Shown here: one piece after another, positions 35,420 to 49,000 of the stretch | How positions within the stretch are numbered: position 1 is the stretch's first letter | How the letters are laid out: the number at the start of each line of letters is the position of its first letter | NCBI GenBank assembly: GCA_963971575.1 | Contig: OZ020620.1 | Span: 37,649,992-37,713,991 of the forward strand | Direction: 5' to 3' | DNA length: 64,000 nucleotides | Source: Liopterus haemorrhoidalis | Lineage: Eukaryota > Arthropoda > Insecta > Coleoptera > Dytiscidae | Notes under the pieces: model-generated | Seen by the model: only the letters and a program-made list of their open reading frames with translations | What the model was told of the DNA's origin: nothing | Database searches by the model: none | Translations under genes and position numbers: made by a program

Positions 35420-36425
35420 ATAAATAATAAATAATAATAATATTTATTAAATAGCACAATTGGCTACATATTTTACTACATAGTAAAAAATATACGAAAA
35501 TATTCTAATAGTAAACAATACATACCTATTCTAAAAATACTATATAGAAAAAAGAAACAACAATAAAAAAAATATCATTTAAAATCTACATAATACTTAT
35601 AAAATACTGTTTTAATTCTATCTTAAATGTATTAATATTATCCCTATCCCTAATTTTACTTGGTAACTTATTATAGCTTACTAAACCATTATCAAAAATA
35701 CTGTTTTTGGTCGCAGTCTTATTTTTCCCTGAGATAAAAAAGTTATCCTTATATATAGTGCAGTGCGAATGTATATCACTCCCTTTTATTAAATTTCTAC
35801 TTAGGTATTCTGGTAATATGCCTCTCTTAACTTTGTGCAAAAACACCATTGCGTTATATTCCAGAAACCTGTCTATATCTAACCAGTTTAAATTATTTAA
35901 CATATCTCTAACTCTAGTATATTTATCACATCCTAATATTATCCGAGCTGCTCTATTTTGTAACATTTGTAATTTATGTAGGCTTCCTTTATTTGCCATA
36001 TATAATACAGTTGAACAATAATTAAAATGTGGCAAAATAATTGTATTATATATTGTCGTCTTAGTCCAGCGAGATAAACATTTACTATAAGACAAACGTC
36101 TTAAAAAACCTACTTTTTTTGCAACTTTCTTTTCTAACAATTGCACATATTCCTTAAAATTTAATTTATAGTTTATTATTATACCTAAATACTTAATACT
36201 ATCTACTACTTCTAAATTGCAACCATCCATTTGTACTTTAAAATTACTTTCTTTGGTATGTCCCAGGAACATGCACTTACTCTTATCTATATTTAACTTA
36301 AGTTTATTATGGCCTATATAACTATGTACCCTATCTAAATCAATGTTAATATTGGCAATAAGTTGATCTTTGTTATTACCCATAACATATATAAGGGTGT
36401 CATCCGCAAACATTGAATTAAGTCC
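35420..36425 (-). mobile_element. 5'-truncated non-LTR retrotransposon (reverse transcriptase C-terminal half)
   Basis: An intact 275-codon frame at 36413-35586 begins at the catalytic motif FADDTLIYVMG and continues through IKYLGIIIN and LPHFNYCSTVLYMAN to the thumb and C-terminal region. The sequence upstream of 36425 no longer matches a reverse transcriptase, so the copy is 5'-truncated. The 3' end is a microsatellite tail of ATT/ATTT units (about 35421-35455), as in CR1/L2/RTE-like or jockey-like LINEs. No stops within the frame implies a young insertion. Confidence 0.85.
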
Positions 36426-37048
36426 AGATTGTGAAAAAATTTGGTTATGGGCAGGAGGAAGGCGTGGGAGTTACAGCAAACAAGTAACTGATACTATGCG
36501 AGTCTGTTCATTGCATTTGTCGCAGAAAAACGAAATTGAACTAACATGCTTGCACCTGCAAGGTGCGTATTTAAATTTTAGCTGCCCCTGTCCAACTAAA
36601 ACTAATTTTATTTCATGAGGCAATAAACATAATGCACTTGTTTGAACTGACACCCAGCTTCTAATGTATCACATAAAATTACGTGCCCAGCATTTACCAC
36701 CTGCTTACCTACAAATTAACTTCAATAAATCTAATGAAATTAAACTTTAAATACTGTAATTTGATGCCCACCTTCTGTTATACACCTCGATCCATGTTTA
36801 GCGCTTAAAAATTCAAAAATGTCGCAAATATTTACTCGCATTTTAATAAAATAAAAATGTATTGTGCTTAAATTAACCTGTTCGCTATGAGCAAAATGAC
36901 GGATGAGTACTAGAGTCAACAGTCATTTTGCCTTGGATCACAGCGCCGCTACCGGTGACGTCACTTTTCAATAATAACTTTTTTAACTGTATAAAAAAAT
37001 ATAGTAAAAGGATAATAAATATAAAGACAAAATATGAATTAATAATTA

Positions 37049-37054
37049 TTTATT
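37049..37054 (-). terminator. Polyadenylation signal of HBS1
   Basis: AATAAA on the minus strand 22 nt past the HBS1 stop codon at 37076. Confidence 0.6.
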
Positions 37055-37075
37055 CATAATGGAATAATTTACAAG

Positions 37076-40000
37076 TTACAATATAACTCTTGTGATAAGT
37101 CCAGCAGCAATTGTTACTCCACCCATCCTCAACATAATCCTACCCAATTCTTTGCAGTCACTGTACAGTTCCACTGCTATACGTCTTGAAGTACTGATCT
37201 CAACGGAAGCACTCGAGTTGTTACCTAAACACCTCGGGCGTTTCTTTATAATTTCCCCAGTACTTTTGTTTAACTGAGCTAATATTTTGGTTATCACAGC
37301 CGGTTCCACGAGAGACTGGTGATGTAGAACAACCTACAACAGATAAGTAATCCATTTTAGAATTATAAACAACAATACGCATGAGAATAAGTATCATTTT
37401 CATACTTGGGTACGTTCCAAAACCTATGGAGTTTACTCTAAACTTAACTCTAAGTTTAGTAAGATCGTTCCAAACCATTCGAGTTTATGGTTCGAAACGT
37501 TGCACTACACCAGTGGTACTCAACCTGGTCCCTACCGCCCACTAGTGGAATTTTTTGGTGGGCGGTAGGGGTTTTGTACAATGCTGGCTACTTTCCGTTT
37601 TTTTTAAATTTAATTGACGTTTTAATTAACTAAATGTAATTTCAATAGACTTCATACTTCTATGTATGCAAAGTATAAATAAAAAGATAAATTTAACTAC
37701 ATGCTTTCATTAAACCTCTACTCAAAAATTACGGGTTATGAAGTGTGGGTACTGTGTTATACAGGGTACTTTGTGACATCCAACGTTGCCACGTTTTGGT
37801 GCATGTACATATATTTGTTGTGTTTAATAATAAGAGATGATGCAGTAAGTTGTTTTATAAAGATTTTTGCAGCTAAATTTTGCGAAAGTATTTGGTAAGT
37901 TATTATTATTATACAACAGAGATGCTAAAGTGGGCGGTAGGTATGAAAAGGTTGAGTACCCCTGCACTACACTGTATTTTAACATATTCAACTTACAGAA
38001 AATCCTTTTGTAATCGGTACGGTAACGTTAAAAACAACGATTCTAGCCTCAAATTTTGAAGCTATTGGTACTGGCCTAGCTGGGTCGCAAAGTATATAAC
38101 CGACAGCAACATTTTGCATCTCTACTCCTGATAATGTAACAGAAGCCTGGTCTCCGGCAAATACGGTTGGATTTGGAAATTCATCTAAAGCTACAGCTTT
38201 AACTACAGCTTGTTCTCTGGTAGGACATATAAGCACACGGTCACCAGTACTTAAACTACCTGTTTCAACTCGCCCAGATACACAAAAAGCTGCTCCAGTT
38301 CCCTGAAAGTACAATATAGAATAGTTATTTGTGTATCTAGGAAGTAAAGTGATGGTTTAATCCCGAGAATGTATGCCATGCCCAAGACGACCGAAGGCAG
38401 TCGAGGGTATTTTTATTTGCGGGATTTACTCCCGAGATGCATAGAATACTTTCACAACGATAAGTTATAATTTATTTAATAAATTTAATATTTGATTTCA
38501 TATAATTTTCAAATAGAAATCCATAGACCTATACTTCATTTTTTTAAAGAACGACGTGTGGGCAAGATAGGAGCTATTTCGATCTTGTTTTAATTGGGTA
38601 AGAACGTGGAAAAGTTTACACTGTAGAAAAATAGATTTCTGTCTCAACTTATTCTATTTGTCTGTTATTTTAACCCAAATTTGTAAACATGTATGTACAA
38701 TTTTTAGTTTTATTTTTGTAAATTTATTTACAGTCTGTTCCAAACGGTTAGGCGGAACTAAATGGGAATTTCGTTCTTTTAGGTTGTCACGAGAAGGGAC
38801 CTTGTTTGGGTTATTTCATTTTTCATGTTGGAATGTCAGCATTTAAAATTCCAACAATGAAACCATGGAAACGAATGACATGTCAAAATTTAATATTTTT
38901 TTTACTTATTTTATTGACAAAAAAATAAATAAATGGGAAATTTGTATTAAGAATGACACAAAAAATTAAAATATAAAGAAAATGACATTTTAAAATGATA
39001 TTAACCTTAACCCAAAATGTTTATTGTAAGTATGATTTACAAAGCTTAAACAAAACGGCAGAAAAGCACGATTTAAACGATGAAAGTAACTAGATTGCAA
39101 AATCTAGTTCCGCCTAACCGTTTGGAACAGACTGTATATATTATTTTGTACTATAAGCTGTTCACTTTTGTAAGAACAAACTAAGAGGGAATTTTGTTTT
39201 CAATAGTTTGCACCTTTGAAGCTGTATGTCATGTTGGTATTAAAAAAATGTCACTTTTTTAAAATGTCGATCCATTTGACATATGTCATAATGAAAAATG
39301 ATATTTTAATTATAATGATCATAACCTTATCAACCTAAAGTCGGTTTTACAGCGTAAGGAATATTTTTAATTGACATTTAAAGTCAGTAACACACCATAA
39401 AAGTAACCAAAATAACCAGATCTAGTGTGTTCTTACAAAAGTGAACCGCTTATATAAGCTGTTCACTGTTCACACAGCGCTGGAGACAGTTCTTCCAATC
39501 CTCATAGCAGTGCTGGAAATCGAATACTGGAATAGTTTTTAATGTTTTCTAGTGTCCCAAAATGACGTCCCTTGAGATGATTTTTCAATCTTGGGAAGAG
39601 GAAAAAGACACAAGGACTCAAGTCAGGCGAATAAGAAAGCTGAGGATCCTCAGGAATGGTTGGCCAAAAACTCGTTTATTGAAATTGCGGTGTGATTGAT
39701 TTTGCGCAGATTTTTCTCATCCCCAATTCATTAGTCAACATCTGATGAACGATAGTGTGAGTCAAATTCAACTCTTCCTCGATCATTCTGACTGTCAACC
39801 GACGATCTGAACGCACAAAATCCCGGATTCTGTCGACATTTTCATCGGTTCTTGAAGATGAAGGCCTTCCGCTTCATCTTCAATCAACTCTCTTCCTTCT
39901 GAAAATGCCTTAAAGCACCAAAAAACCTGGGTCCTTGACAAAACACTATCTCCGTAGGCCAGCTAAAATTTTGAAAAAGTTTCCGTTGCACTGTGCCCAA

Positions 40001-43000
40001 GTATGAAGCAAAACCTGATAGCACACCATTGCTCTAAATGAAAGTCACTCATTTTTAGAACGCACTAGAAAAACCTGTTTCACGAAAAAAATCGCTACGG
40101 ACAACAAAATTACTATAGCGAGTTCAAACTAGTACTGAAGGTGTATCACATGTTCACCTGACGTCCCTTCAAGTCCCGCGTCCCAAATGTTGCTAGATCA
40201 AACGCTATGTTGCCAGTCCGGTTACTTAATTTACACACCTTGTATATGAATCGAAAATAAATGAATCAAAATGAATTAAATAATATTTTTTTTCATAAAT
40301 AATAGTTTTAAACAATAGTCTAAGCCAAGCTTTATTCGTAATTATTACTCCGTGTTTATTGTATTGGTTACTTAATTTACATTTCAAATAACACTGTTAA
40401 TTATTTTAAAATGTAAATAAACAGTAATGATGGTGACGGATACTTTATCGGGATACTTCCAGATATTGCGTCAGTTGCAATGGAGGCAACTACCGAATTA
40501 TTACCTGCAAAATAAGAGATTTAACATACCTTGAATATATCATTAACTGATAACCTAAATGGTTTTGACACTGGACGTTCTGGAGCCCTAAAATTATCTA
40601 TAAAATTAAACAAAACTTTAATATAAATCCTGTCAAAATATATTAAAATACTAACCAATAACTTCGATAAGACATGGTCCATTATACCACTTAAGTAATT
40701 CATTTTCAGTTGGTTTCTGTATAAGATTTTGTCCACTCATTCCACTACATGGTACATAAGTAACATCCTTTTCTCTAAAACCTGCCTGTTTTAAAAACAA
40801 ACTAAGTTTCTGTGAAATCTCAGTGAATCTTTCTTGTGCCCAGTTAACTGTGTCCAATTTATTAACTACGACTGCTAATTGACTGACACCTAGGGATCGG
40901 ACAAGTAAAGCATGCTCTCGCGTTTGTCCACCAAGCTCAAAGCCTGTTTCGAATTCACCACGAGTTGCATCGACTACTAGAAGAGCTACGTCAGCTTGGC
41001 CTGCTCCGGATATCATATTTGGTATGAAGTCTTTGTGACCTGGTGCATCTAGCAATGTTACCTATAAATAATGCAATTTAAGGCCACGTTTCATGGTTAT
41101 TATTATCGGTAATTTTGACAAAACTGTTTTGAATTACAGTCTGTATAAGACATACATGCTTATAACTCAGAATGTGCACAAATAATAAACAGGTTCAAAC
41201 ATGATAAGAATATCAAGACCTAATACGCCCTATAATAAAAATTGTTTAGTTAGTGTTTTGTGTTTCAGTAGTGCGGTTGTGTTGAGTAATGAGTGCTATT
41301 TATGCAAAAAGTTTAGATGCGGTATTTTTACGCACCCGCCCAAAAGGGCCAAAAATGTCCTTTTAAGTGCAGAAAAATATATGCACAAGCCAGTATACTT
41401 TGTGAAGTATTGGGTGAAACGTTATAAAATTAATAAAAATGTTGACGATTTACCTAATCGTGGATTAGGAAAAAACTAAAAAACAAGATAAAGTGATTTT
41501 TAACGTTTTTAAAAATAATCCTATGTTATCTTTACGTAAATATCAGGCAATTTTGTTAAAAAAGAACATTAAGTTAAGTCTAATGACCCTGAGAAGTCGT
41601 TTAATCGAAAATGGTATTAAATTCAGGAGCACCAAACAAAAACCATTGTTTTCGCTCTTATAGTTCGGCAAAAATCAATAAGGACGTCTTATTATACAGA
41701 CTGTATGCTGTAATACAGATGTAAATAATTTTCCAAAACTTACTATTTTTGTGTCTGTTTCAAATTGAGACCTTCCAACATCCATGGTAATGCCACGTTG
41801 TCTTTCTTCTCCAGTTTCATCCAAAACCCAAGCATATACAAAACTTTGTTTTCCCAGTTTTCTGCTTTCTTGTTCATATTTGTGAATAAGTCGTTGATTT
41901 ACCTAAAATTACTGTCAATATATTGAGAGAATCAACTTAAACTGAAACTTTTTTTTATAAGAATGTACATTTGGATGGATCTATTTTATATGGAAATTCA
42001 CAAGGATCTATCCTAGGCCCCCTTCTCTTTAATATGTTTATTAACGACTTTCAACGAGTTAACATGGACCAGAAATTAAATTTTACTAAACATACAAATA
42101 TTATTTGCAGAACTGCAATAACTGCTATGCACAATTTATTCCCGCTACTGAATCGAAATTCAAGACTCACTAAAAAACAAAATTCATCTGTATAAAATCT
42201 GCAGTCAACCGATTTTAACTTATGCCTGTCCTGTCTGGAGTAATACCTCCTGTTCTAATTATTAAAAAAATCAGGTGATCCAAAATAAAAGTCTTAGAGT
42301 GGTTGGAAATTATCCTATATATAAAAACATAGTAGATATCCCTGAAGAGTTAAATATTCAATTAAAAGACTTTATTTTCAAGTTAACAGAGAAATTCTTT
42401 GCTAAGTGTCCCTTTAATGATAGTCCTCTTGTTCAAGATGTTGGAAAACATAAATTACACGAACTTCCGTTTAAAAAATATAAGCATAAAATAACTAAGC
42501 ACATTTTACTCTAAATTCTCGTCACTATTTACTATTACTGTTGTTAGTTTTATTTAGTTACATATTTTATTTTATTTTATTTTTTTTTTTTTGCTCTTTT
42601 ATAAAGTTTTTTTTTAAATTTTTTCCCTATGCATATTAGCCTATGATTGTAATTTGGTATAAATTGCTTAAAATTGTACATGTAAGGCAATTAAAAGTCA
42701 TCAAAAATGTTAACTTTTTCGATACTTAATTATGAAAATTAATTATGTTACATTTGTATTATAAATAATTGATTTTAATAAAGTACTAATAATATGGAAA
42801 TTGGGTTGGGTGTAACTAGATATTATATTGTAACTAAGTTCTTTAATTTTTTTTATAAAAACATACTACATACCTGTCCTAACGCGCATAATAAATGCCC
42901 CATCAATGTAGATTTTCCTGCATCAACATGTCCAATCACAACCATATATAAATGCTGTTTAGAACTGCCACGTATTTTCTCATATTCTTCAGTTGGATTA

Positions 43001-46000
43001 ACTTTGTTAATCTTCTGTTTCACCTCCTTTGTTTCATCCCCATTTGATTCACAATTTGATTCAGTTTTAGTCATCGGTGAAGTACTTCTTGATGTTGAAC
43101 TTCTCGAAGATGGACTTTGTGAACGTGGTGTTAAGTTATTTGACATATCTTTTTGTACTTCAAAACCTTTTGTAACTGTTGGTTTACTAGCTGGGGCAAC
43201 AACTTTGATACTAGGTACATCACTTTCATGGCTAGTTGTAATTGTACATACTTGTAAATAAAAGGGAAGTGTTTAAAATTTTTATTGTAGAAAAATATTA
43301 ACCTTAGAATAAGAACTTACTTATTTATAAAAAAAAATGTTAATAATGGATGAAATATCTAAATAACCTAAAAGATATCTAATGGTAAAGTCATAATCTA
43401 GAAATCTAGAATTTTAAAAAACTACCTACAATTAATTTTGAAATAGAGTGGACCCTCGTTTCTCGAATGGATCAGTTTTCGAACAATTCGATTCTTGCCC
43501 AACATTTTAGTAAAAATAAAGTCTTGGTTGACAAACTTAATCTTTGAATTGTTATTTAAATTTAGGTTGAAAAAAATAGAACACCCTTACGAAACGGATT
43601 AAGTTTTAGAATCAAGGGTCCACTTTAAAACAATGAGTACAGTTATAAACTTTTGTACTATTCTTATTTTTGTACTTAACTAATAAAACTTAAGTAATAG
43701 ACTTGTAAAATGATGCTCAATTAATTAAATTTAGTATTTACACCTCAAAGAATAGCAATCAGAAAATATAATGAAGCAAAAAAATAATGGGCCATGTTCG
43801 TATTTATCTTTTACTAGATGTTAGTAGCACTACTAAGACAAGAACACTATGCGTTACTAAAAATGGATGTTCATAATACAGAATTATTATTAGTAGTGAT
43901 TAACACTGTCTACTGTCTAATAAATTGTAATTTAGTAGTACAGATTTAGAAGCGCTGAGAGCATGTATTATATATTATGAGCAATATATAATAATTGCTT
44001 TACGTTATTTTATATTAATAATTTTATTTTATATTAATAATTAATAGTTAATAACATGAATAATTAGTTAGGTACCATTACAAATTTACTTATAATTCTT
44101 TTAAAATATTCATATTTGTTGTTAAAACAAATCGATAATAAATCCATCTATTTTAATATATTGTACATTGCATATGTGTATCTCTTTCTATCGACAAAAG
44201 AAAACGTTGCCAAATGTACTTCTCTATTAGTTAAAATATCGTAGTATAGAGATTATGAATAGAGATGGGAATTTCGGCTCAGTTTGCGGAACCGGATCAG
44301 TGGAGGTCGTTCAGTTTGTTGAGCCGGTTCATTGATCCGGCTCAGTGATCCGGTTAAGTAAACATGTTTTCGAGACACAGGTCGGTCGTTAGTTCGTAGG
44401 TATAACGTCGCTTAGAGCCGGTCAGTTGTCGGTCGTTCGCTTGTAGGTAGACGTCGCTTAGAGCCGGCTCTTTCTTAGACCCGGCTCTTTCTTAGACCGG
44501 GTCAGTTGTCGGTCGTTCGCTCGTAGGTAGAACGTCGCTTAACCCGGTCAGTTGTCGGTCGTTCGCTTGTAGGTAGACGTCGCTTAGAGCCGGCTCTTTC
44601 TTAGACCCGGCTCTTTCTTAGACCGGGTCAGTTGTCGGTCGTTCGCTCGTAGGTAGAACGTCGCTTAACCCGGTCAGTTATCGGTCGTTCGATCGTAGGT
44701 AGAACGTCGCTTAGCCCCGGTTCTTATCTAACATTTTTGAAACAAACAATTCACTTTATGTAGCTACTGTATTTTAAACCAGATGTGTTAAGTTTATGGC
44801 GATGTTTATTGCCCTTATAAATCGGACATCTGGGATTTGGGCAATATTTTTAATATTTTTATATAGTATGGTTGTAAAAAAATACAGACTAAGCCTATTA
44901 GTTTCAAATAAACTGCCCTACAAATTGATGACAATAAATAATACACTTTATGATAATACATTACATGCCGAGTTCTCGCGAAGTTCAACATGACATCGAT
45001 CCAGATCCGGATCACTCCGGTCACTGCTCACAATCGTCCGACCAATCGTATCCTTGAAACTATACAGTGAGCCGTGAGCCGGCTCATTTCAATTTGGTGA
45101 ACCGTGTCACTTCGGTCAGTGTACTGAGTCGGCTCAGTGAGCCGGTTCGTTCATGAACGACCCATCTCTAATTATGAACACTACTAACGGTAGCATCACA
45201 CTTTCTTAATTTAACAAGTAAGGCTTAATTGCAATATTTAGTAAAAGATTATGAACATGATCCAATATCTTATTTACGCAGAACTAAAATTGGAGATACG
45301 CTGACTACGACTGAAACTGCTACTTTCGGTGTCCCTCAAGGCAATATCCTAGGGCTACTTCTTTTGACTCTTTACACAAATGACAATAGGGAAATTTTAA
45401 AATATAAAAGTATTTATAATTATTTTTGGTCAAAATCATAACGAAATTTACAAAATTAAATATGCCAATGTGAATAAAAACTGTTTAATATTCATGAAAA
45501 AATATATATATATATCATTCTACAGGTCTATTCGCTTACCGCTTCAATAATATGTATTTCTATTAATTCTATTATTACTAACATTCGTATTAATACAATA
45601 TGTAAAAAATAACAGAAGGACGGTTCCTTACCTCTATTAATTACAAATTATTTTATTTTAATTTTTAAAATAAAAAACAAAATCACGCGGTATTGAGCTA
45701 ACGTCTAAGAATAAGAGAGCAACAGGAGGACAAAAAATAATATTAGAGATCATCTTACCAACTAAAAAAAAAAAACTACTGAATAAAATTCAATAGTTGT
45801 AAAAATTAATAAAAAATACATTCAAAAAATAAAAACCAGAAATACAGTGAGATCGTTAGTTCCTGAACGTTATAAAATACTTAACAGAACCATTAAGGGG
45901 CGGTTTCTGAAAGCTTAGTAAACTATAAGCTAATGGTCAACTATGGTCACAATATAACAATCTCATAAGTAACCATAGCAACCGTTTTCTAACTATTTGG

Positions 46001-49000
46001 TTATAGTTAACTTACCTTTCCATAGTTATCAAAGTTATTTCCAAAGACATGTACACAGACGTTGATTCGAAAAATTGCGTCAAAATAATTTATTTTGTAA
46101 AAATAAAATTTTGATCGTTAATCCACGTACTAAGGGCTTTCATTTGATACCCTACTCAGTATTTAATTTTTTTTTTTTTTTCGGTGAGCACATATTTGTT
46201 TATATTTTTAGAGGGATATGTTTTTTTAGATGTTTTAGTATTTTTCCTATGTGCGGGTCAAAGATTTGTATAAGCATGCCAAATTTCAACTCTCTAGGTT
46301 TAGCCGTTTGGCTACTATTTTTATCGAACAGACAGACAGACGACAAAATGACGGTATAAGGATTGTTTGGTCATACCTACAAAACCCTAAAAACATTAAA
46401 ACAAGTAGAAAATCAAAAAATTAAACGATATTTTTATATTTATAACAAAAAATCAAACTTCACGTGTATATAACATATACGATAAACAAAGACTGACGTC
46501 CCGTTAGCATACGGATAACGCATAACCTCTCTATTTATCCCCACCACTACTAGTTACGACACAACATTATACTTTAATAATCTTGGGGACTTTCAGCTGT
46601 GGAATACAGTTTTGATATTTTTAAACTCATTGTTTAATGTTATATAACGTTCAGGAATTAATGATATCACTGTACTTTTACGTAATATTAAAAATTAAAG
46701 TAGTTACTAATAAAGTCTCAATGTATTGTATCACCATAAAAAAATTTATATCAGTTCGAGTATTACAATATAAATATCACTTTCTTCGAAGATGTATCAA
46801 AATTTGATCATCAGGCGATGGTGTCTTAAACTCAAATTTAGGTATAGGATACAAATTATATTTCAACTCCAAACCAGAAGAACGATGTTTAAAAGACTTC
46901 GTTATAACTTTTCCAAATCTTGAAACTTTTTTATTTAACGATGATTTTAAATTAATTATCTTCTTGATATCCATCGTACAATTTATATTTGGTATATTTT
47001 TATTTTCAATAAGATCGCAGTTTATAAATTGTGGTATAAAATTTTCTGTATTTTGATTTATACGTGTTTTTGATATTGATGGGCCAGTATTTCTTAACGC
47101 GTTCGATAAATCAATACAGAAATCACTTTTTTGATTATTTGTGTCTTCATTTAAATTAATTTTATTTACAGATTTACTTAAACTTAAAACATTTGTTTTT
47201 GTATCAACAGTTTTATTTCCAAATATACTGGATTTGTCGAATATTTTATTTTTTAAATGACTTTTTGATAAATCAGACAAAGACGAAAAACTTGGTTTTG
47301 AGGTGTTAAATAATTTTGGTACAATAAATTTTCCATCATTTCTAACATGATTTGATGCTAATGATGAAAGAGATGTAAACTCTGTTTCATTTTGTGTCAT
47401 TGTTTTTTCATTACCTAAGTTATTAAATTTTAATTTAATTTGAAAATCTTACCTTATTTAAGATGAAAACCAACGTAGGGATTAACATATAAAATAAAGA
47501 AAAATAATTACATAATGAAAGAACATTTGGTTAAAGTTTCGTATGATTCCACCACAACTAGGCTGTATGCTTAGAATGAAGTATATTATAACATTAGAAA
47601 CGAGAAGGCATGGCCGTAAGAGTGGGGAGCCAATAGTAATCATTCATGCATCTGTAGTTAGCAGAGAAATACGTTTTTAAAATGACGATATGTCGGAATA
47701 TAACTGATATTTTTAGAACTCTTTATGAAGTTAATGTTTTTCAAAATATGTATACTATAAATCTCATTGAAAACAGGTAAAAATTCCTTATGAGTACCTG
47801 TTTATATACGTCTAGCAAGTTTTTTATGTCCAAAATCTTTGCTAACTAAACCTAAACTAATTAGTTTTATCATTGATTGTTTGCATATAATGAAGATATT
47901 TAAATGCTTTATACAGTTTTAATACATTTACATAATTTAGCATCTATGAATGCGACGAAAAACGGAATTTTTTATTTCAGACATAAAATTGGTAAGTCAG
48001 AATATACAGACGATTCCGCTTAATTGGGCCACCGCTTAATTGGGGCAGCCGCTTATTTGGGCCAAATCTCAAAGTACAGAAACCAAACCAAGGAACCAAC
48101 AGTAAATTTACATGATTAATTGGGACACCATTCCGCTTAATTGGGACGGTAAATTTAAGATCACAGTACATATTATGTTACACATATTCTCAAGAAAAAA
48201 TATGTACAAATAATTTAATATTACAGCGTTATTTTATGCAGGAAGGAAATGAAGGGAGCCCTATACATCCGCACTGAATACCTGTGCTGATTTTGTAGAC
48301 GTGAAATGCTACAAAAACAAAAGACAGACTACACTTGACGCATTTTTGCATTGAATTAAATTGTATGTACCTATTTATTGTTTTATTTTGGAATTTATTA
48401 TTATTTTTCCTTAAAAGTTTATATTTTTTGGTTATATGTAATTTATAGTTTTGTCCAAGAGTTTATAAAATAAAATTATTGAAAGAAAAATATGCATTGT
48501 TTAATTTTATGTGAAATTCGCTTAATTGGGCCAAAATGCCTAAGTCCCGATGTGTCCCAATTAAGCGGAATCGACTGTATTGATATTTTTGAAGATTCTT
48601 TCTTTTGATAAAGAGTTTTTCAAAATATGTATACTATAAATCTCATTTAAACCATTTAAATGTGACTTTAATCGTATAAATACTGAAATTTTATTATTTA
48701 AGTTTTTCTTTAAAAACGTAAATTAAATAATTGTTTGGATTTCAGAACGGATAACTATCAAGTACTTATTTAAATTTCAGTTTTGAATAAAAATATTAGA
48801 AATGATAAAGTGAATTGTTACTGTTATATTTTGAAAGAAAGGGGCGAGGCTTCGCCAGGGCCAAATCTCATTCTAACTAGCATATGCGTTCTCTCTAACG
48901 AGTTGTTTGTGGTGGACTTATACGGAACATTAACTGAACTTTTTCTTGACTTGATAATATGAATAAAACATTAAGGATTGGTATTTCCAAACTTGTAGTT

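Noticed and set aside
47977..48171. 64-codon frame in HBS1 intron 3
   Set aside because: It lies in a pogo-like MITE and reads through its terminal repeats; no domain.
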